From positions 1 through 47,120 of the forward strand of contig CAZDXJ010000011.1 in the NCBI GenBank assembly GCA_964509475.1: a stretch of DNA of 47,120 nt, given 5' to 3'. Under the pieces are notes generated by a model that was not told where the DNA came from, did not search any database, and worked only from the letters and a program-made list of their open reading frames with translations. The position numbers were made by a program, and so were the translations under genes. Positions 15,816 to 24,123 of the stretch are shown here, piece after piece (position 1 is the first letter of the stretch; every line of letters starts with the position of its first letter). Source of the stretch: CAZDXJ01 sp964509475 (GTDB taxonomy: Bacteria > Pseudomonadota > Gammaproteobacteria > Methylococcales > Methylomonadaceae).

Positions 15816-17677
15816 ACGCATTGTCTGTTCCAAAACGCATTCATAGTCTGCCTGCGCAACTTGTCAATCAAATAGCGGCTGGCGAAGTTGTGGAGCGTCC
15901 GGCTTCGGTGGTCAAGGAACTTGTTGAAAACAGTTTTGATGCCGGTGCCGACCGAATCCATGTCGATATTGAACAAGGCGGGGTTCGTTTAATTCGTATA
16001 CGTGATAATGGTTGTGGCATTATCAAGGAAGATCTGGCATTGGCTTTGTCACATCATGCAACCAGTAAACTCCATTCGGTACAGGATTTGCAACATATAG
16101 CCAGTATGGGGTTTCGAGGTGAAGCGCTGCCCAGTATCAGCTCTGTCGCTCATTTGACCTTGATTGCCAGAACGGCACAAGCTGATTGCGCCTGGTTGGT
16201 ACAAGCCGATGGTACGGAAAAAGACTTCCAGCCACAACCCGACCCACACCCACCCGGAACCACAGTTGTGGTTCGGGACTTGTTTTATAATATTCCGGCG
16301 CGGCGCAAATTTCTGAAAACCGAAAAAACCGAATTTTCGCATATTGAAAATTTATTGAAACGCATGGCCTTGAGCCGTTTTGATACCGGTTTTGTATTGA
16401 CTCATAATCAACGTGAGATATTGAACTTAAAACCCGCGCTGACCTCAGCCGATAGGGAAAGACGGATTGCGGCGGTAATGGGTACGGAATTTATCGGTAA
16501 TTCGGTGACTATCGAATTTTCCGCATCGGGTCTGACCTTAACGGGTTGGGTTGGCTTGCCAACATTTTCCCGTTCGCAGGCGGATAGGCAGTTTTTTTAC
16601 GTCAATGGGCGTTTGGTTCGGGACAAACGGGTAAGCCACGCGGTGAAACAGGCTTATCAGGATGTACTGTATCATGGCCGGCAGCCGGTTTATATCCTGT
16701 ATTTGAATTTGGATCCTTCAGCGGTGGATGTCAATGCACATCCAGCAAAACTGGAAGTACGTTTCCGAGACAGCCGGATGGTGCATGACTTTCTGTTTAA
16801 AGCATTGCATCGAGCTTTGGCTGATATCCGTCCACAAAGCAAACAGGTAACCGATCATGAGATACAGCAAGTGAGTACGGTTGATTTTACGGCACCGACT
16901 GACCGGCTTGTTGCTGAAAAGCAAAGTCTTGCTTCCAATCCACAACCGTATCGCCCCCGGCCAGCCCAGCAATCTTCGTTACCTTTGAGCGTTGACGAAG
17001 AAATCCAGGCTTACAGTCGGTTATACGTCCGTACAGAAACGGACTTATCGGATAGTGGCCAGGCGATAGCCCGGGGCTCGAGTCATCAGGCTATACCGCC
17101 ATTAGGCTATGCAGTGGCGCATTTACATAATATTTATATTCTTTCCGAAACGGCAGATGGCGTTATTTTGGTCGATGCCCATGCGGCGCATGAACGGGTA
17201 AGCTATGAGCGATTGAAGCAGCAGTGGGAGAAAGGTACGATCCCGGCGCAATTGTTACTCTTGCCATTACGGATACAGGTCAGTTCCGCCGAAGCGGAGC
17301 TGGCCGAACAACAGCAAGCCTTTTTTGAAGACCTGGGGTTTGGTTTAAGCCGGGCGGGACCTGAAACCCTCATTATCCGATCAGTTCCGTCCTTATTGAT
17401 TAAATCCGATAGCGAAACCCTGGTCAGAGATGTTTTGTCAGATATTATTGAATTAGGCATCAGTCAGCGTATACAGGAAAAAACCCATGAGGTTTTGTCC
17501 AGCATGGCTTGTCATGGATCGGTTCGGGCCAACCGGCGTCTTACCGTTCCCGAAATGAACAGTCTGTTAAGGGAAATGGAAAAAACCGAACGCAGTGGAC
17601 AATGTAATCATGGCCGGCCTACCTGGGTAGCCTTGACAACCAGGGAACTTGACAAATTTTTCCTGCGCGGCCGGTAA
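15812..17677 (+). CDS. mutL: DNA mismatch repair protein MutL
   Basis: Links MutS recognition to strand removal. It has 621 residues. The N-terminal GHKL ATPase has ELVENSFDAG, IRDNGCGI and MGFRGEALPSI, followed by the transducer with VNAHPAKLEV. A linker (about 340-425) leads to the C-terminal dimerisation domain. That domain carries a DxHA(X)2E(X)4E-type motif (DAHAAHERVSYE), the signature of MutL proteins with their own nicking activity, with Ala in place of the usual Gln or Met. ACHGSVRANRRL and NHGRP follow. The start is TTG 15812, overlapping the amiB stop; ribosome site is weak. The protein length supports this start. Confidence 0.95.
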   Translation: MNALSVPKRIHSLPAQLVNQIAAGEVVERPASVVKELVENSFDAGADRIHVDIEQGGVRLIRIRDNGCGIIKEDLALALSHHATSKLHSVQDLQHIASMGFRGEALPSISSVAHLTLIARTAQADCAWLVQADGTEKDFQPQPDPHPPGTTVVVRDLFYNIPARRKFLKTEKTEFSHIENLLKRMALSRFDTGFVLTHNQREILNLKPALTSADRERRIAAVMGTEFIGNSVTIEFSASGLTLTGWVGLPTFSRSQADRQFFYVNGRLVRDKRVSHAVKQAYQDVLYHGRQPVYILYLNLDPSAVDVNAHPAKLEVRFRDSRMVHDFLFKALHRALADIRPQSKQVTDHEIQQVSTVDFTAPTDRLVAEKQSLASNPQPYRPRPAQQSSLPLSVDEEIQAYSRLYVRTETDLSDSGQAIARGSSHQAIPPLGYAVAHLHNIYILSETADGVILVDAHAAHERVSYERLKQQWEKGTIPAQLLLLPLRIQVSSAEAELAEQQQAFFEDLGFGLSRAGPETLIIRSVPSLLIKSDSETLVRDVLSDIIELGISQRIQEKTHEVLSSMACHGSVRANRRLTVPEMNSLLREMEKTERSGQCNHGRPTWVALTTRELDKFFLRGR

Positions 17678-17684
17678 CGCCCCT

Positions 17685-18668
17685 ATGTCAGCAAAACCGC
17701 CAGCGATTTTTTTAATGGGACCTACGGCTTCAGGGAAAAGCCGTCTGGCGGTACAGATTGCACAACAGATCGATGCAGAAATTATCAGCGTTGATTCCGC
17801 CCTGGTTTATCGGGGTATGGATATCGGTACGGCAAAACCGACAGTCCGGGAAAGAGGTGGTATCCAGCATCACCTTATTGATATTCTGGACCCATCGGAA
17901 GCCTTTTCCAGCGGACAATTCAGAAGCCAGGCCTTGCGGCTAATGCATGAAATTTCAAGGCGGGGTAGAATTCCACTGCTGACGGGAGGCACAATGCTTT
18001 ATTTTAATGCGTTGTTGCATGGCTTGGCTGAACTTCCCGTAGCCAATGACACAATTCGTAAAAACCTGCATGAGCAAGCGTTGCGTCATGGCAACGCCTA
18101 TTTGCATGACCGGCTCAAACAAGTCGATCCGGAAGCGGCAGTCCGTATTCACCCAAATGATCCACAACGTGTGCAGCGGGCACTGGAAGTCTACGAATTA
18201 TCCGGGATCCCCTTGAGTTTACTGCAGAAACAGGCACAATCCCGGCAATTGCCCTACCAGGCGATTAAACTGGTTATTGCCCCCGCAGACAGGGCCTTAC
18301 TACATGAAAAAATTACCTTACGCTTTCATGCCATGCTTGAACAGGGTTTGCTTGAAGAAGTGCGCCGGCTTTATCAGCGGGGTGATTTGACTGAAAACAA
18401 GCCGGCAATCCGGGCCGTGGGTTATCGGCAGGTATGGTGTCATTTGCAAGGGCAATACGATTTCAATACCATGACCGAAAAGGCGATTGTAGCCACGCGG
18501 CAACTGGCAAAAAGGCAATTTACCTGGTTGCGCCGGGAAACCGATGCGTTGTGGTTTTATACAGAAAAAAACGATATTCCAGCCGATGTATTGCGGAAAA
18601 TTGAAGTTGAAATAATTCAAACCGATGGGAGAAAAGATGAGTCAACGGCAAACGATAGCATTGATTGA
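17685..18668 (+). CDS. miaA: tRNA dimethylallyltransferase MiaA
   Basis: Adds dimethylallyl to N6 of A37 in tRNAs reading UNN codons. It has 327 residues. The P-loop GPTASGKS is at about 12-19, followed by SVDSALVYRGMDIGTAKP, the HHLIDI segment, TGGTMLYFNAL and the C-terminal RQLAKRQFTWLRR, all standard. It begins 8 bases after mutL. Its C-terminal tail overlaps, in another frame, the SnoaL-like remnant starting at 18637. hfq, which often follows miaA, is absent from this window. Confidence 0.95.
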   Translation: MSAKPPAIFLMGPTASGKSRLAVQIAQQIDAEIISVDSALVYRGMDIGTAKPTVRERGGIQHHLIDILDPSEAFSSGQFRSQALRLMHEISRRGRIPLLTGGTMLYFNALLHGLAELPVANDTIRKNLHEQALRHGNAYLHDRLKQVDPEAAVRIHPNDPQRVQRALEVYELSGIPLSLLQKQAQSRQLPYQAIKLVIAPADRALLHEKITLRFHAMLEQGLLEEVRRLYQRGDLTENKPAIRAVGYRQVWCHLQGQYDFNTMTEKAIVATRQLAKRQFTWLRRETDALWFYTEKNDIPADVLRKIEVEIIQTDGRKDESTANDSID

Positions 18669-18792
18669 AAATTATTATGCGGCATTTAATGCCGGCGATA
18701 TGGATACTTTTTTTGAAGTCAAGGATAACAAAATCTGCCGTGTGACCAATTATTATAATTTGGAGGACTGGATTGCCCAGGTCAGTGAATAA
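18637..18792 (+). pseudogene. SnoaL-like protein with large internal deletion
   Basis: An open frame of 51 residues with a ribosome site (GGGAG) starting inside miaA. Its first half (TIALIENYYAAFNAGDMDTF) matches the beginning of SnoaL/NTF2-like ketosteroid isomerase-type proteins. Its second half (KICRVTNYYNLEDWIAQV) matches their end. The middle (by memory of the family about 80 residues, including most of the fold) is missing and the join is in frame. A functional protein is unlikely. It is therefore called a remnant rather than a real small gene. Short proteins with such a join could exist, but none is known to me. Confidence 0.7.
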
Positions 18793-18916
18793 GGCTGGAC
18801 ATCATGATCTGTCTTCGGACATATCACTCACTCTCAGAGAGTTCCAGCGTTCCGGTAACGCATCGGGTTCTGCCTTTGGTCGACCCGACCGTATCGCATT
18901 TGCTGAACGGAAATGG

Positions 18917-18948
18917 TAGTAGGAGCGTATTGCAATACGCCCCTACTA
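18917..18948. repeat. 32-bp near-perfect palindrome between convergent genes
   Basis: The two 16-base halves (TAGTAGGAGCGTATTG and CAATACGCCCCTACTA) pair with a single mismatch. It lies between the miaA end and the convergent bpt gene (205-base gap). It resembles the widely distributed GTAGGGGCGTATTGCAATACGCCC-type intergenic repeats. With no clear T-tract it may still terminate or protect both transcripts. Confidence 0.7.
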
Positions 18949-18997
18949 AATGGACGGGCTTCTATTTTTCAGCATTCACATTTCAATCGCAACGTAT

Positions 18998-19687
18998 TCA
19001 TTGCCATTGTCGATCGATATAAAGCTGGCAGGGCCGATACTGGGTCTTGTAAGACATTTTTGCACATTGTTCGATCCAGAACCCCAGATAAAGCCACTTG
19101 AGCCGGTGCTGCCTGGCCTGTTGTATTTGCCACAAAATGGCAAAAACACCAGGGCTGTAAGCGGAATAGTCTGGATCAAAAAAGGTGTAGACTGCGGAAA
19201 AGGCATTGTCGAGTTTGTCAACAATGGCCACAGCAATTAATTGTTCCTTTATCAGAAATTCGACAAACCAGGTATGACACCAATCGCTGCTCAGGAAATT
19301 GATGTATTGTTCCGGGGTTGATTCGGCCATACCGCTACCTTGGTGACGGCTATGTTGATATTTCAGATAGAGCTTATAATGGTCGTTGTCGAAAACAGCG
19401 GGCTTGATATGTGTAACTGTCGTTTGATGTTTTTTGATAACACGTTTTTGTTTTCTTGAAGGTTCGAATTGAGCAGCAGGCACCCGGACAGGGATGCAAG
19501 CTGAACAGGTTTTGCAACAAGGTGCGTAAACGTGATTGCCGCTACGGCGAAATCCCTTTTCCGCCAGATGGGTGTAGTATGTTGTGTCCAGTGTGAAATC
19601 GGGATGAACAAAGGCTGATCGGGCTATATTTCCGTCAATGTAGCTGCAAGGGTGTTCTGCGCTTAAATACAAGGGTATGGATATCAT
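18998..19687 (-). CDS. bpt: Aspartate/glutamate leucyltransferase Bpt
   Basis: Transfers Leu from tRNA to N-terminal Asp or Glu of proteins, marking them for ClpS/ClpAP degradation. It has 229 residues, normal for the short bacterial form. Visible features are the N-terminal cysteine pattern CCKTCSAC, the IPVRVP region, the HQGSGMAEST segment and the GNAT-like core SAVYTFFDP ... LYLGFWIEQC with KMSYKTQYRP near the end. The start ATG overlaps the aat stop by four bases, so the two transferases are translated together, covering complementary N-end rule substrates. Confidence 0.94.
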   Translation of the reverse strand: MISIPLYLSAEHPCSYIDGNIARSAFVHPDFTLDTTYYTHLAEKGFRRSGNHVYAPCCKTCSACIPVRVPAAQFEPSRKQKRVIKKHQTTVTHIKPAVFDNDHYKLYLKYQHSRHQGSGMAESTPEQYINFLSSDWCHTWFVEFLIKEQLIAVAIVDKLDNAFSAVYTFFDPDYSAYSPGVFAILWQIQQARQHRLKWLYLGFWIEQCAKMSYKTQYRPCQLYIDRQWQ

Positions 19688-20376
19688 GGTGTTGTCCAGG
19701 CCTGTTTGGAGACCCTTTCAGGGCAATACCGGTCAAGCAGTTTCTGGAAATCGGTGCGTTGGATATTTTCAGCGCCCAGCCGAACCAAATGTTGGGTGTG
19801 AACCTGGCAATCAACCAAGCGGTATCCCCAGTCATTCAGACTGTGCATCAGTTTGACAAAGGCGACTTTTGAGGCATCGGTTTGTCTGTGAAACATGGAT
19901 TCGCCAAAAAACACCTGGCCGATGGCAATGCCGTAAAGTCCGCCCACCAGTTTGTTTTCATGCCAGGTTTCCACTGAATGGGCGTAACCCAGATTGTGCA
20001 TATGAATATAGGCTTGCCGCATGTCATTGGATAGCCAGGTACCGGTATCGGGTTTGCGTGCCTGGGCGCAAGCATGAATGACTTTGGAAAATGCCTGATC
20101 AAATGTCACTGTATAAAGATTTTTACGCAGCGTTTTGCGTAAACTTTTTGAGATATGGACACAGTGTGGAAAAATTATCAGGCGTGGGTCAGGAGACCAC
20201 CAAAGTATGGGGTCGCCGGAACTGTACCAGGGAAAAATACCTCGCCGGTAAGCGTTGAGCAAACGTTTTGGGGAAAGGCAGCCACCCATCGCCAACAAGC
20301 CGTCTGGATCAGTCAAAGCCATCTCCAGCGGTGGAAATGGCTGTTCCGGAAGGTTTTCACTTAACACAGTCAGCAT
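19684..20376 (-). CDS. aat: Leucyl/phenylalanyl-tRNA-protein transferase
   Basis: Adds Leu or Phe from charged tRNA to proteins with N-terminal Arg or Lys, for degradation by the ClpS route. It has 230 residues. Family blocks seen are LLAMGGCLSP, RRGIFPWYSSGDPILWWSPDPR, GYAHSVETW, LVGGLYGIAIGQVFFGESMFH and the final VDCQVHTQHL with GAENIQRTDF. An open frame extends upstream into trxB sequence, but only residues from ATG 20374-20376 match the family. No strong ribosome site is visible. It lies 25 bases after trxB and overlaps bpt. infA, often next in this operon, is absent. Confidence 0.94.
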   Translation of the reverse strand: MLTVLSENLPEQPFPPLEMALTDPDGLLAMGGCLSPKRLLNAYRRGIFPWYSSGDPILWWSPDPRLIIFPHCVHISKSLRKTLRKNLYTVTFDQAFSKVIHACAQARKPDTGTWLSNDMRQAYIHMHNLGYAHSVETWHENKLVGGLYGIAIGQVFFGESMFHRQTDASKVAFVKLMHSLNDWGYRLVDCQVHTQHLVRLGAENIQRTDFQKLLDRYCPERVSKQAWTTP

Positions 20377-20401
20377 GAATCTGACAGAACAATGATCGGG
20401 T

Positions 20402-21376
20402 TCAGGCTGGTGGTGATCCGTGTGCTTCCAGATCATCCAGATATTTTTCCGCATCCAAGGCCGCCATGCAACCGGCTCCAGCCGAGGTAACGGCTTGCTT
20501 GTATACGGGGTCCATGACATCACCCGCAGCAAAAACACCAGCCACACTGGTTGCCGTGGCGTTACCAGAGCTTCCGCTGTTGACAACGATATAACCTTGT
20601 TCCATTTCCAGCTGTCCAGCAAAAATATCTGTATTCGGTGTATGGCCAATGGCGATAAATACACCGTGAACATCAATTTCCTTGGTACTGCCATCTTTAA
20701 CGTTTTTAATCCGTATTCCGGTAACTCCCCTATCATCACCGAGAACTTCATCCAGGACATGATTCCATTCGATATTCACATTTCCCTGGGTGGCTTTTTC
20801 CATTAACTTGTTGGTCAATATTTTTTCCGAACGGAATTTGTCGCGCCGGTGTACAACCGTCACTTCGGAAGCAATGTTGGACAAATAAAGTGCTTCTTCG
20901 ACAGCGGTGTTGCCGCCACCAATAACGGCCACAGGCTTGTTGCGATAAAAAAATCCATCGCAAGTCGCACACGCGGATACGCCCTTGCCCTGGTAAGCCT
21001 GCTCGGAGGGGAGACCCAGGTATTTGGCGGATGCACCGGTGGCAATAATTAAGGCATCACAACTGTAAGAACCACTGTCACCCGTTAATTTAAAGGGTCT
21101 GACCGATAAATCAACATCATGAATATGGTCAAAAATGATTTCGGTGTCAAAACGCTCGGCATGTTTTTGCATTCTCGACATTAGATCGGGACCTTGTACT
21201 CCTTCGTTGTCTCCCGGCCAGTTATCAACATCGGTTGTTGTGGTTAATTGACCGCCTTGCTGTAAGCCAGTTACCAGAACCGGCTCCAGGTTGGCTCTTG
21301 CGGCATAAACTGCCGCCGTGTAACCGGCTGGCCCTGAGCCGAGAATTAACAGACGGCAGTGTTTAATGTTGCTCAT
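20402..21376 (-). CDS. trxB: Thioredoxin reductase TrxB
   Basis: A flavoenzyme that passes electrons from NADPH to thioredoxin in the cytoplasm. It has 324 residues, normal length. The FAD site is GSGPAGYTAAVYAAR (about 13-27), the redox-active disulfide is C136-A-T-C139, and the NADPH site is GGGNTAVEEAL (about 154-164). VAGVFAAGDV is present near the C-terminus. ATG 21374-21376 is preceded by AAAGGAGAG; the longer frame to 21406 has no support. First gene of trxB-aat-bpt. Confidence 0.97.
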   Translation of the reverse strand: MSNIKHCRLLILGSGPAGYTAAVYAARANLEPVLVTGLQQGGQLTTTTDVDNWPGDNEGVQGPDLMSRMQKHAERFDTEIIFDHIHDVDLSVRPFKLTGDSGSYSCDALIIATGASAKYLGLPSEQAYQGKGVSACATCDGFFYRNKPVAVIGGGNTAVEEALYLSNIASEVTVVHRRDKFRSEKILTNKLMEKATQGNVNIEWNHVLDEVLGDDRGVTGIRIKNVKDGSTKEIDVHGVFIAIGHTPNTDIFAGQLEMEQGYIVVNSGSSGNATATSVAGVFAAGDVMDPVYKQAVTSAGAGCMAALDAEKYLDDLEAHGSPPA

Positions 21377-21467
21377 CAAAATCTCTCCTTTAGATGAAAG
21401 AAGCAAATAAATGGATTAATTATGACCGGTAACTCTGGTTTCGTAAAGTTTAACATAATGGTAATGA

Positions 21468-21564
21468 CTCACCCCGAACAACAGGCAGGTGCAGGTTGTT
21501 GATTTATCAAGCGGCATCCATGCGTTCTGAGCAAGCAATGAGCTACACCGGCCAAAATACAACC
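21468..21564. repeat. Dispersed palindromic repeat, copy 2
   Basis: Shares with 4037-4169 the start CTCACCCC, the block CAGGTG, C or T, AGGTTGTTGATTTATCA, and the end CAATGAGCTACACCGGCC-ACAACC with few changes. The middle is shorter and lacks the inner GCATAAC hairpin. It lies upstream of trxB. Two copies in 17 kb point to a genome-wide repeat family. Confidence 0.65.
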
Positions 21565-21655
21565 AAGCGCCTGGACATACATAATGTAAAATAATCAATA
21601 CATCATCTATAATTATGTTTTATCGTAACTATTCAGCGTACTGGCAAAAACTCCA

Positions 21656-21775
21656 GTAACGGCTCGGATTGCCCCCGTTTTGCGACAAATCAAGGCGGAA
21701 GGGCGCAGTTTACAGGGGTAAATGAGCACTTCCAACGCAGAGTTGGCGCAAAACGGGGGTAAGCTGAGTCGTTAC
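21656..21775. repeat. 120-bp element with 29-bp inverted ends, upstream of ftsK
   Basis: Left end 21656-21684 and right end 21747-21775 are inverted repeats of 29 bases (outer GTAACG, inner CCCCCGTTTTGCG perfect; about six mismatches between). The interior has a secondary palindromic pattern (CGGAAGGGCGCAGTTTAC against GTAAATGAGCACTTCC). It has no coding capacity. The arrangement suits a MITE or BIME-like element. The region 21377-21810 otherwise holds only the repeat at 21468-21564. Confidence 0.65.
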
Positions 21776-21810
21776 GTTTTATCACAAATTGTTAGAGGCA
21801 GGTGTATTCA

Positions 21811-24123
21811 ATGGCGGCAGTAATGGAAGAAAAAATATTTCGTGGTTTACGCGAAGTTGCGTTATTAGGTTTTTTGACGCTTGCAGTTTATTTGACCATT
21901 GCATTACTGACGTTCAGCAATGAAGATGCCGGTTGGACGCACAGTGGCACGGGTCAGGATATTCAAAATGCTTGTGGCATGGTCGGAGCCTGGATTGCGG
22001 ATTTTTTACTGAGTCTGTTTGGACTGATGGCCTACATATTCCCGGCGCTTATTGTTTACTGGGGATGGTTGTTTTTCAGGCAAGGCACATTGATTAACAA
22101 TAGCTGGTATGGAATTCTGCGTATCAGCGGTTTTTTCGCTACATTGATAACGGGAACAGCTTTACTGTATTTGCATGTATTGCGAACGCGTATTCCGCTG
22201 CCGGCAACCAGTGGTGGTATTTTGGGTGAGGAAACAGGCGATGCATTGGTTTTTTTGTTTGGAAATTCAGGTGCGACGCTGTTATTGCTGGCCGTTTTTT
22301 TTGCGGGTGTGACCTTGTTCGCCAATTTGTCCTGGGTCATGCTGATTGATCAGGTGGGTAAATATTCATTACTTGCCGGCCAGAAAATGTTTTGTATCTT
22401 TGCCAGACCTGTCACAGAGCCAACGAAGCAGGCAACATCTGAAGATTATGTTATGCCCCCCGCCGCTGAAATTTCCAGGGAAACGGAAAAACCCACGCCA
22501 TCATCTGGCAAACGTAAGATGCTAAAAAGGGAAGCGGGCACCAAAAAACGGAATGTGCGTATTGAACCGGCTATCAAGCCTATTGAAAAAACTGAACGGG
22601 CGGCCAAGAAAAAATCAGGCACGGCAGAGCTGTTACCGCCTTTATCATTATTGGATGAGATAGGAAGCAATATTGATGGTTATTCCAGGGAAGCACTGGA
22701 AGAAATGTCCAGACTGGTTGAAGAAGTGTTGCAGGACTTTGGCGTTTCGGTTGAGGTTGTCGCAGTTCATCCAGGCCCTGTCGTTACCCGTTTTGAACTG
22801 CAACTGGCACCGGGTGTCAAGGTGAGCCGGGTCAGCGGATTGGCAAAGGATATAGCCAGAGCCTTGTCGGTGTTGAGTGTCCGGGTTGTTGAAGTCATTC
22901 CGGGAAAACCTTATATCGGTCTGGAAATACCGAACAAGGAGCGGGAGCTGGTTTCGTTAAAAGAGGTGTTGGCTTCAAAAAATTTCGCCCGCTCGAAATC
23001 CAATTTGAGCCTGGTGATGGGCAAGGATATCGCCGGTTTGCCGGTGGTTGCCGATTTGGCCAAAATGCCACATGTTCTGGTTGCCGGAACAACGGGTTCG
23101 GGTAAATCGGTTGCCATCAATACGATGATTCTCAGCATGCTGTACAAGTCTACGCCGGAACAAGTGCGTATGATTATGGTTGATCCGAAAATGCTGGAAT
23201 TATCGGTTTATGAGGGGATACCGCATTTATTAACGCCGGTTGTTACCGATATGAAGGAAGCGGCCAATGCTTTACGCTGGAGCGTTGGGGAAATGGAACG
23301 GCGTTATAAACTCATGTCGAAAATGGGCGTGCGCAACCTCAAAGGATTCAATCAACTTATCCATGATGCGCAAAAAAAGGGCGAGGTCATTCGGGATCCA
23401 TTGTTTGTTCTGGAAGAACCGTTGGCCGAGGGGGAAGAGTTTCCGGTATTGTCGCCGTTACCACAAATCGTGATCATCATTGATGAACTGGCGGATATGA
23501 TGATGGTGGTCGGTAAAAAAGTAGAGGAACTGATTGCTCGTCTGGCGCAAAAAGCCCGTGCTGCCGGGATTCATTTGATTCTGGCGACGCAAAGGCCATC
23601 GGTGGATGTATTGACCGGTTTGATCAAGGCCAACGTTCCCACCCGAGTGTCCTTTCAGGTTTCTTCGCGTATCGATTCACGCACCATTTTGGATCAGAGT
23701 GGTGCTGAAGCCTTGCTGGGTAATGGTGATATGCTGTTTTTGCCATCGGGGACCAGTATTCCGATTCGTGCGCATGGCGCTTTTGTCGATGATCATGAAG
23801 TGCATAAAGTCGTTGAGTTTTTGAAGCAAACCGCGCCAGCGGATTATCTGGATGAAATCACCCAGGATAAAAGCGATAATGCCGATGGTTTCGGTTTCAG
23901 CGGTAACAAGAGCGGTGCGGAAAGCGATGCACTGTATGACGAGGCGGTGCAATTTGTGACCGAATCCAGGAAAGCTTCCATTTCCAGTGTGCAAAGGAAA
24001 TTTCGTATTGGCTACAACCGGGCGGCGCGATTGATTGAGGATATGGAAAACGCGGGCGTTGTCAGTCCGCCGGAAAGTAATGGTTCCCGAGTGGTGCTGG
24101 CACAGCCGGCGCCGGCTGATTAG
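21811..24123 (+). CDS. ftsK: DNA translocase FtsK
   Basis: A septal DNA pump that clears chromosome ends and activates XerCD at dif. It has 770 residues. Four membrane segments are in about residues 15-200. A short charged, Lys-rich linker (about 200-270) is much shorter than in E. coli. The alpha/beta motor (about 280-690) has Walker A at about G426-S433 (GTTGSGKS) and a Walker B-like IVIIIDELADMM. The gamma winged helix (about 705-765, ISSVQRKFRIGYNRAARLIEDME) reads KOPS sequences. ATG 21811 is chosen; GTG 21802 is an alternative. The gene converges on queG with a four-base overlap of the ends. Confidence 0.95.
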   Translation: MAAVMEEKIFRGLREVALLGFLTLAVYLTIALLTFSNEDAGWTHSGTGQDIQNACGMVGAWIADFLLSLFGLMAYIFPALIVYWGWLFFRQGTLINNSWYGILRISGFFATLITGTALLYLHVLRTRIPLPATSGGILGEETGDALVFLFGNSGATLLLLAVFFAGVTLFANLSWVMLIDQVGKYSLLAGQKMFCIFARPVTEPTKQATSEDYVMPPAAEISRETEKPTPSSGKRKMLKREAGTKKRNVRIEPAIKPIEKTERAAKKKSGTAELLPPLSLLDEIGSNIDGYSREALEEMSRLVEEVLQDFGVSVEVVAVHPGPVVTRFELQLAPGVKVSRVSGLAKDIARALSVLSVRVVEVIPGKPYIGLEIPNKERELVSLKEVLASKNFARSKSNLSLVMGKDIAGLPVVADLAKMPHVLVAGTTGSGKSVAINTMILSMLYKSTPEQVRMIMVDPKMLELSVYEGIPHLLTPVVTDMKEAANALRWSVGEMERRYKLMSKMGVRNLKGFNQLIHDAQKKGEVIRDPLFVLEEPLAEGEEFPVLSPLPQIVIIIDELADMMMVVGKKVEELIARLAQKARAAGIHLILATQRPSVDVLTGLIKANVPTRVSFQVSSRIDSRTILDQSGAEALLGNGDMLFLPSGTSIPIRAHGAFVDDHEVHKVVEFLKQTAPADYLDEITQDKSDNADGFGFSGNKSGAESDALYDEAVQFVTESRKASISSVQRKFRIGYNRAARLIEDMENAGVVSPPESNGSRVVLAQPAPAD

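Noticed and set aside
20420..20806. 128-residue ORF antisense to trxB
   Set aside because: It lies wholly over a clear trxB and has no recognisable features.
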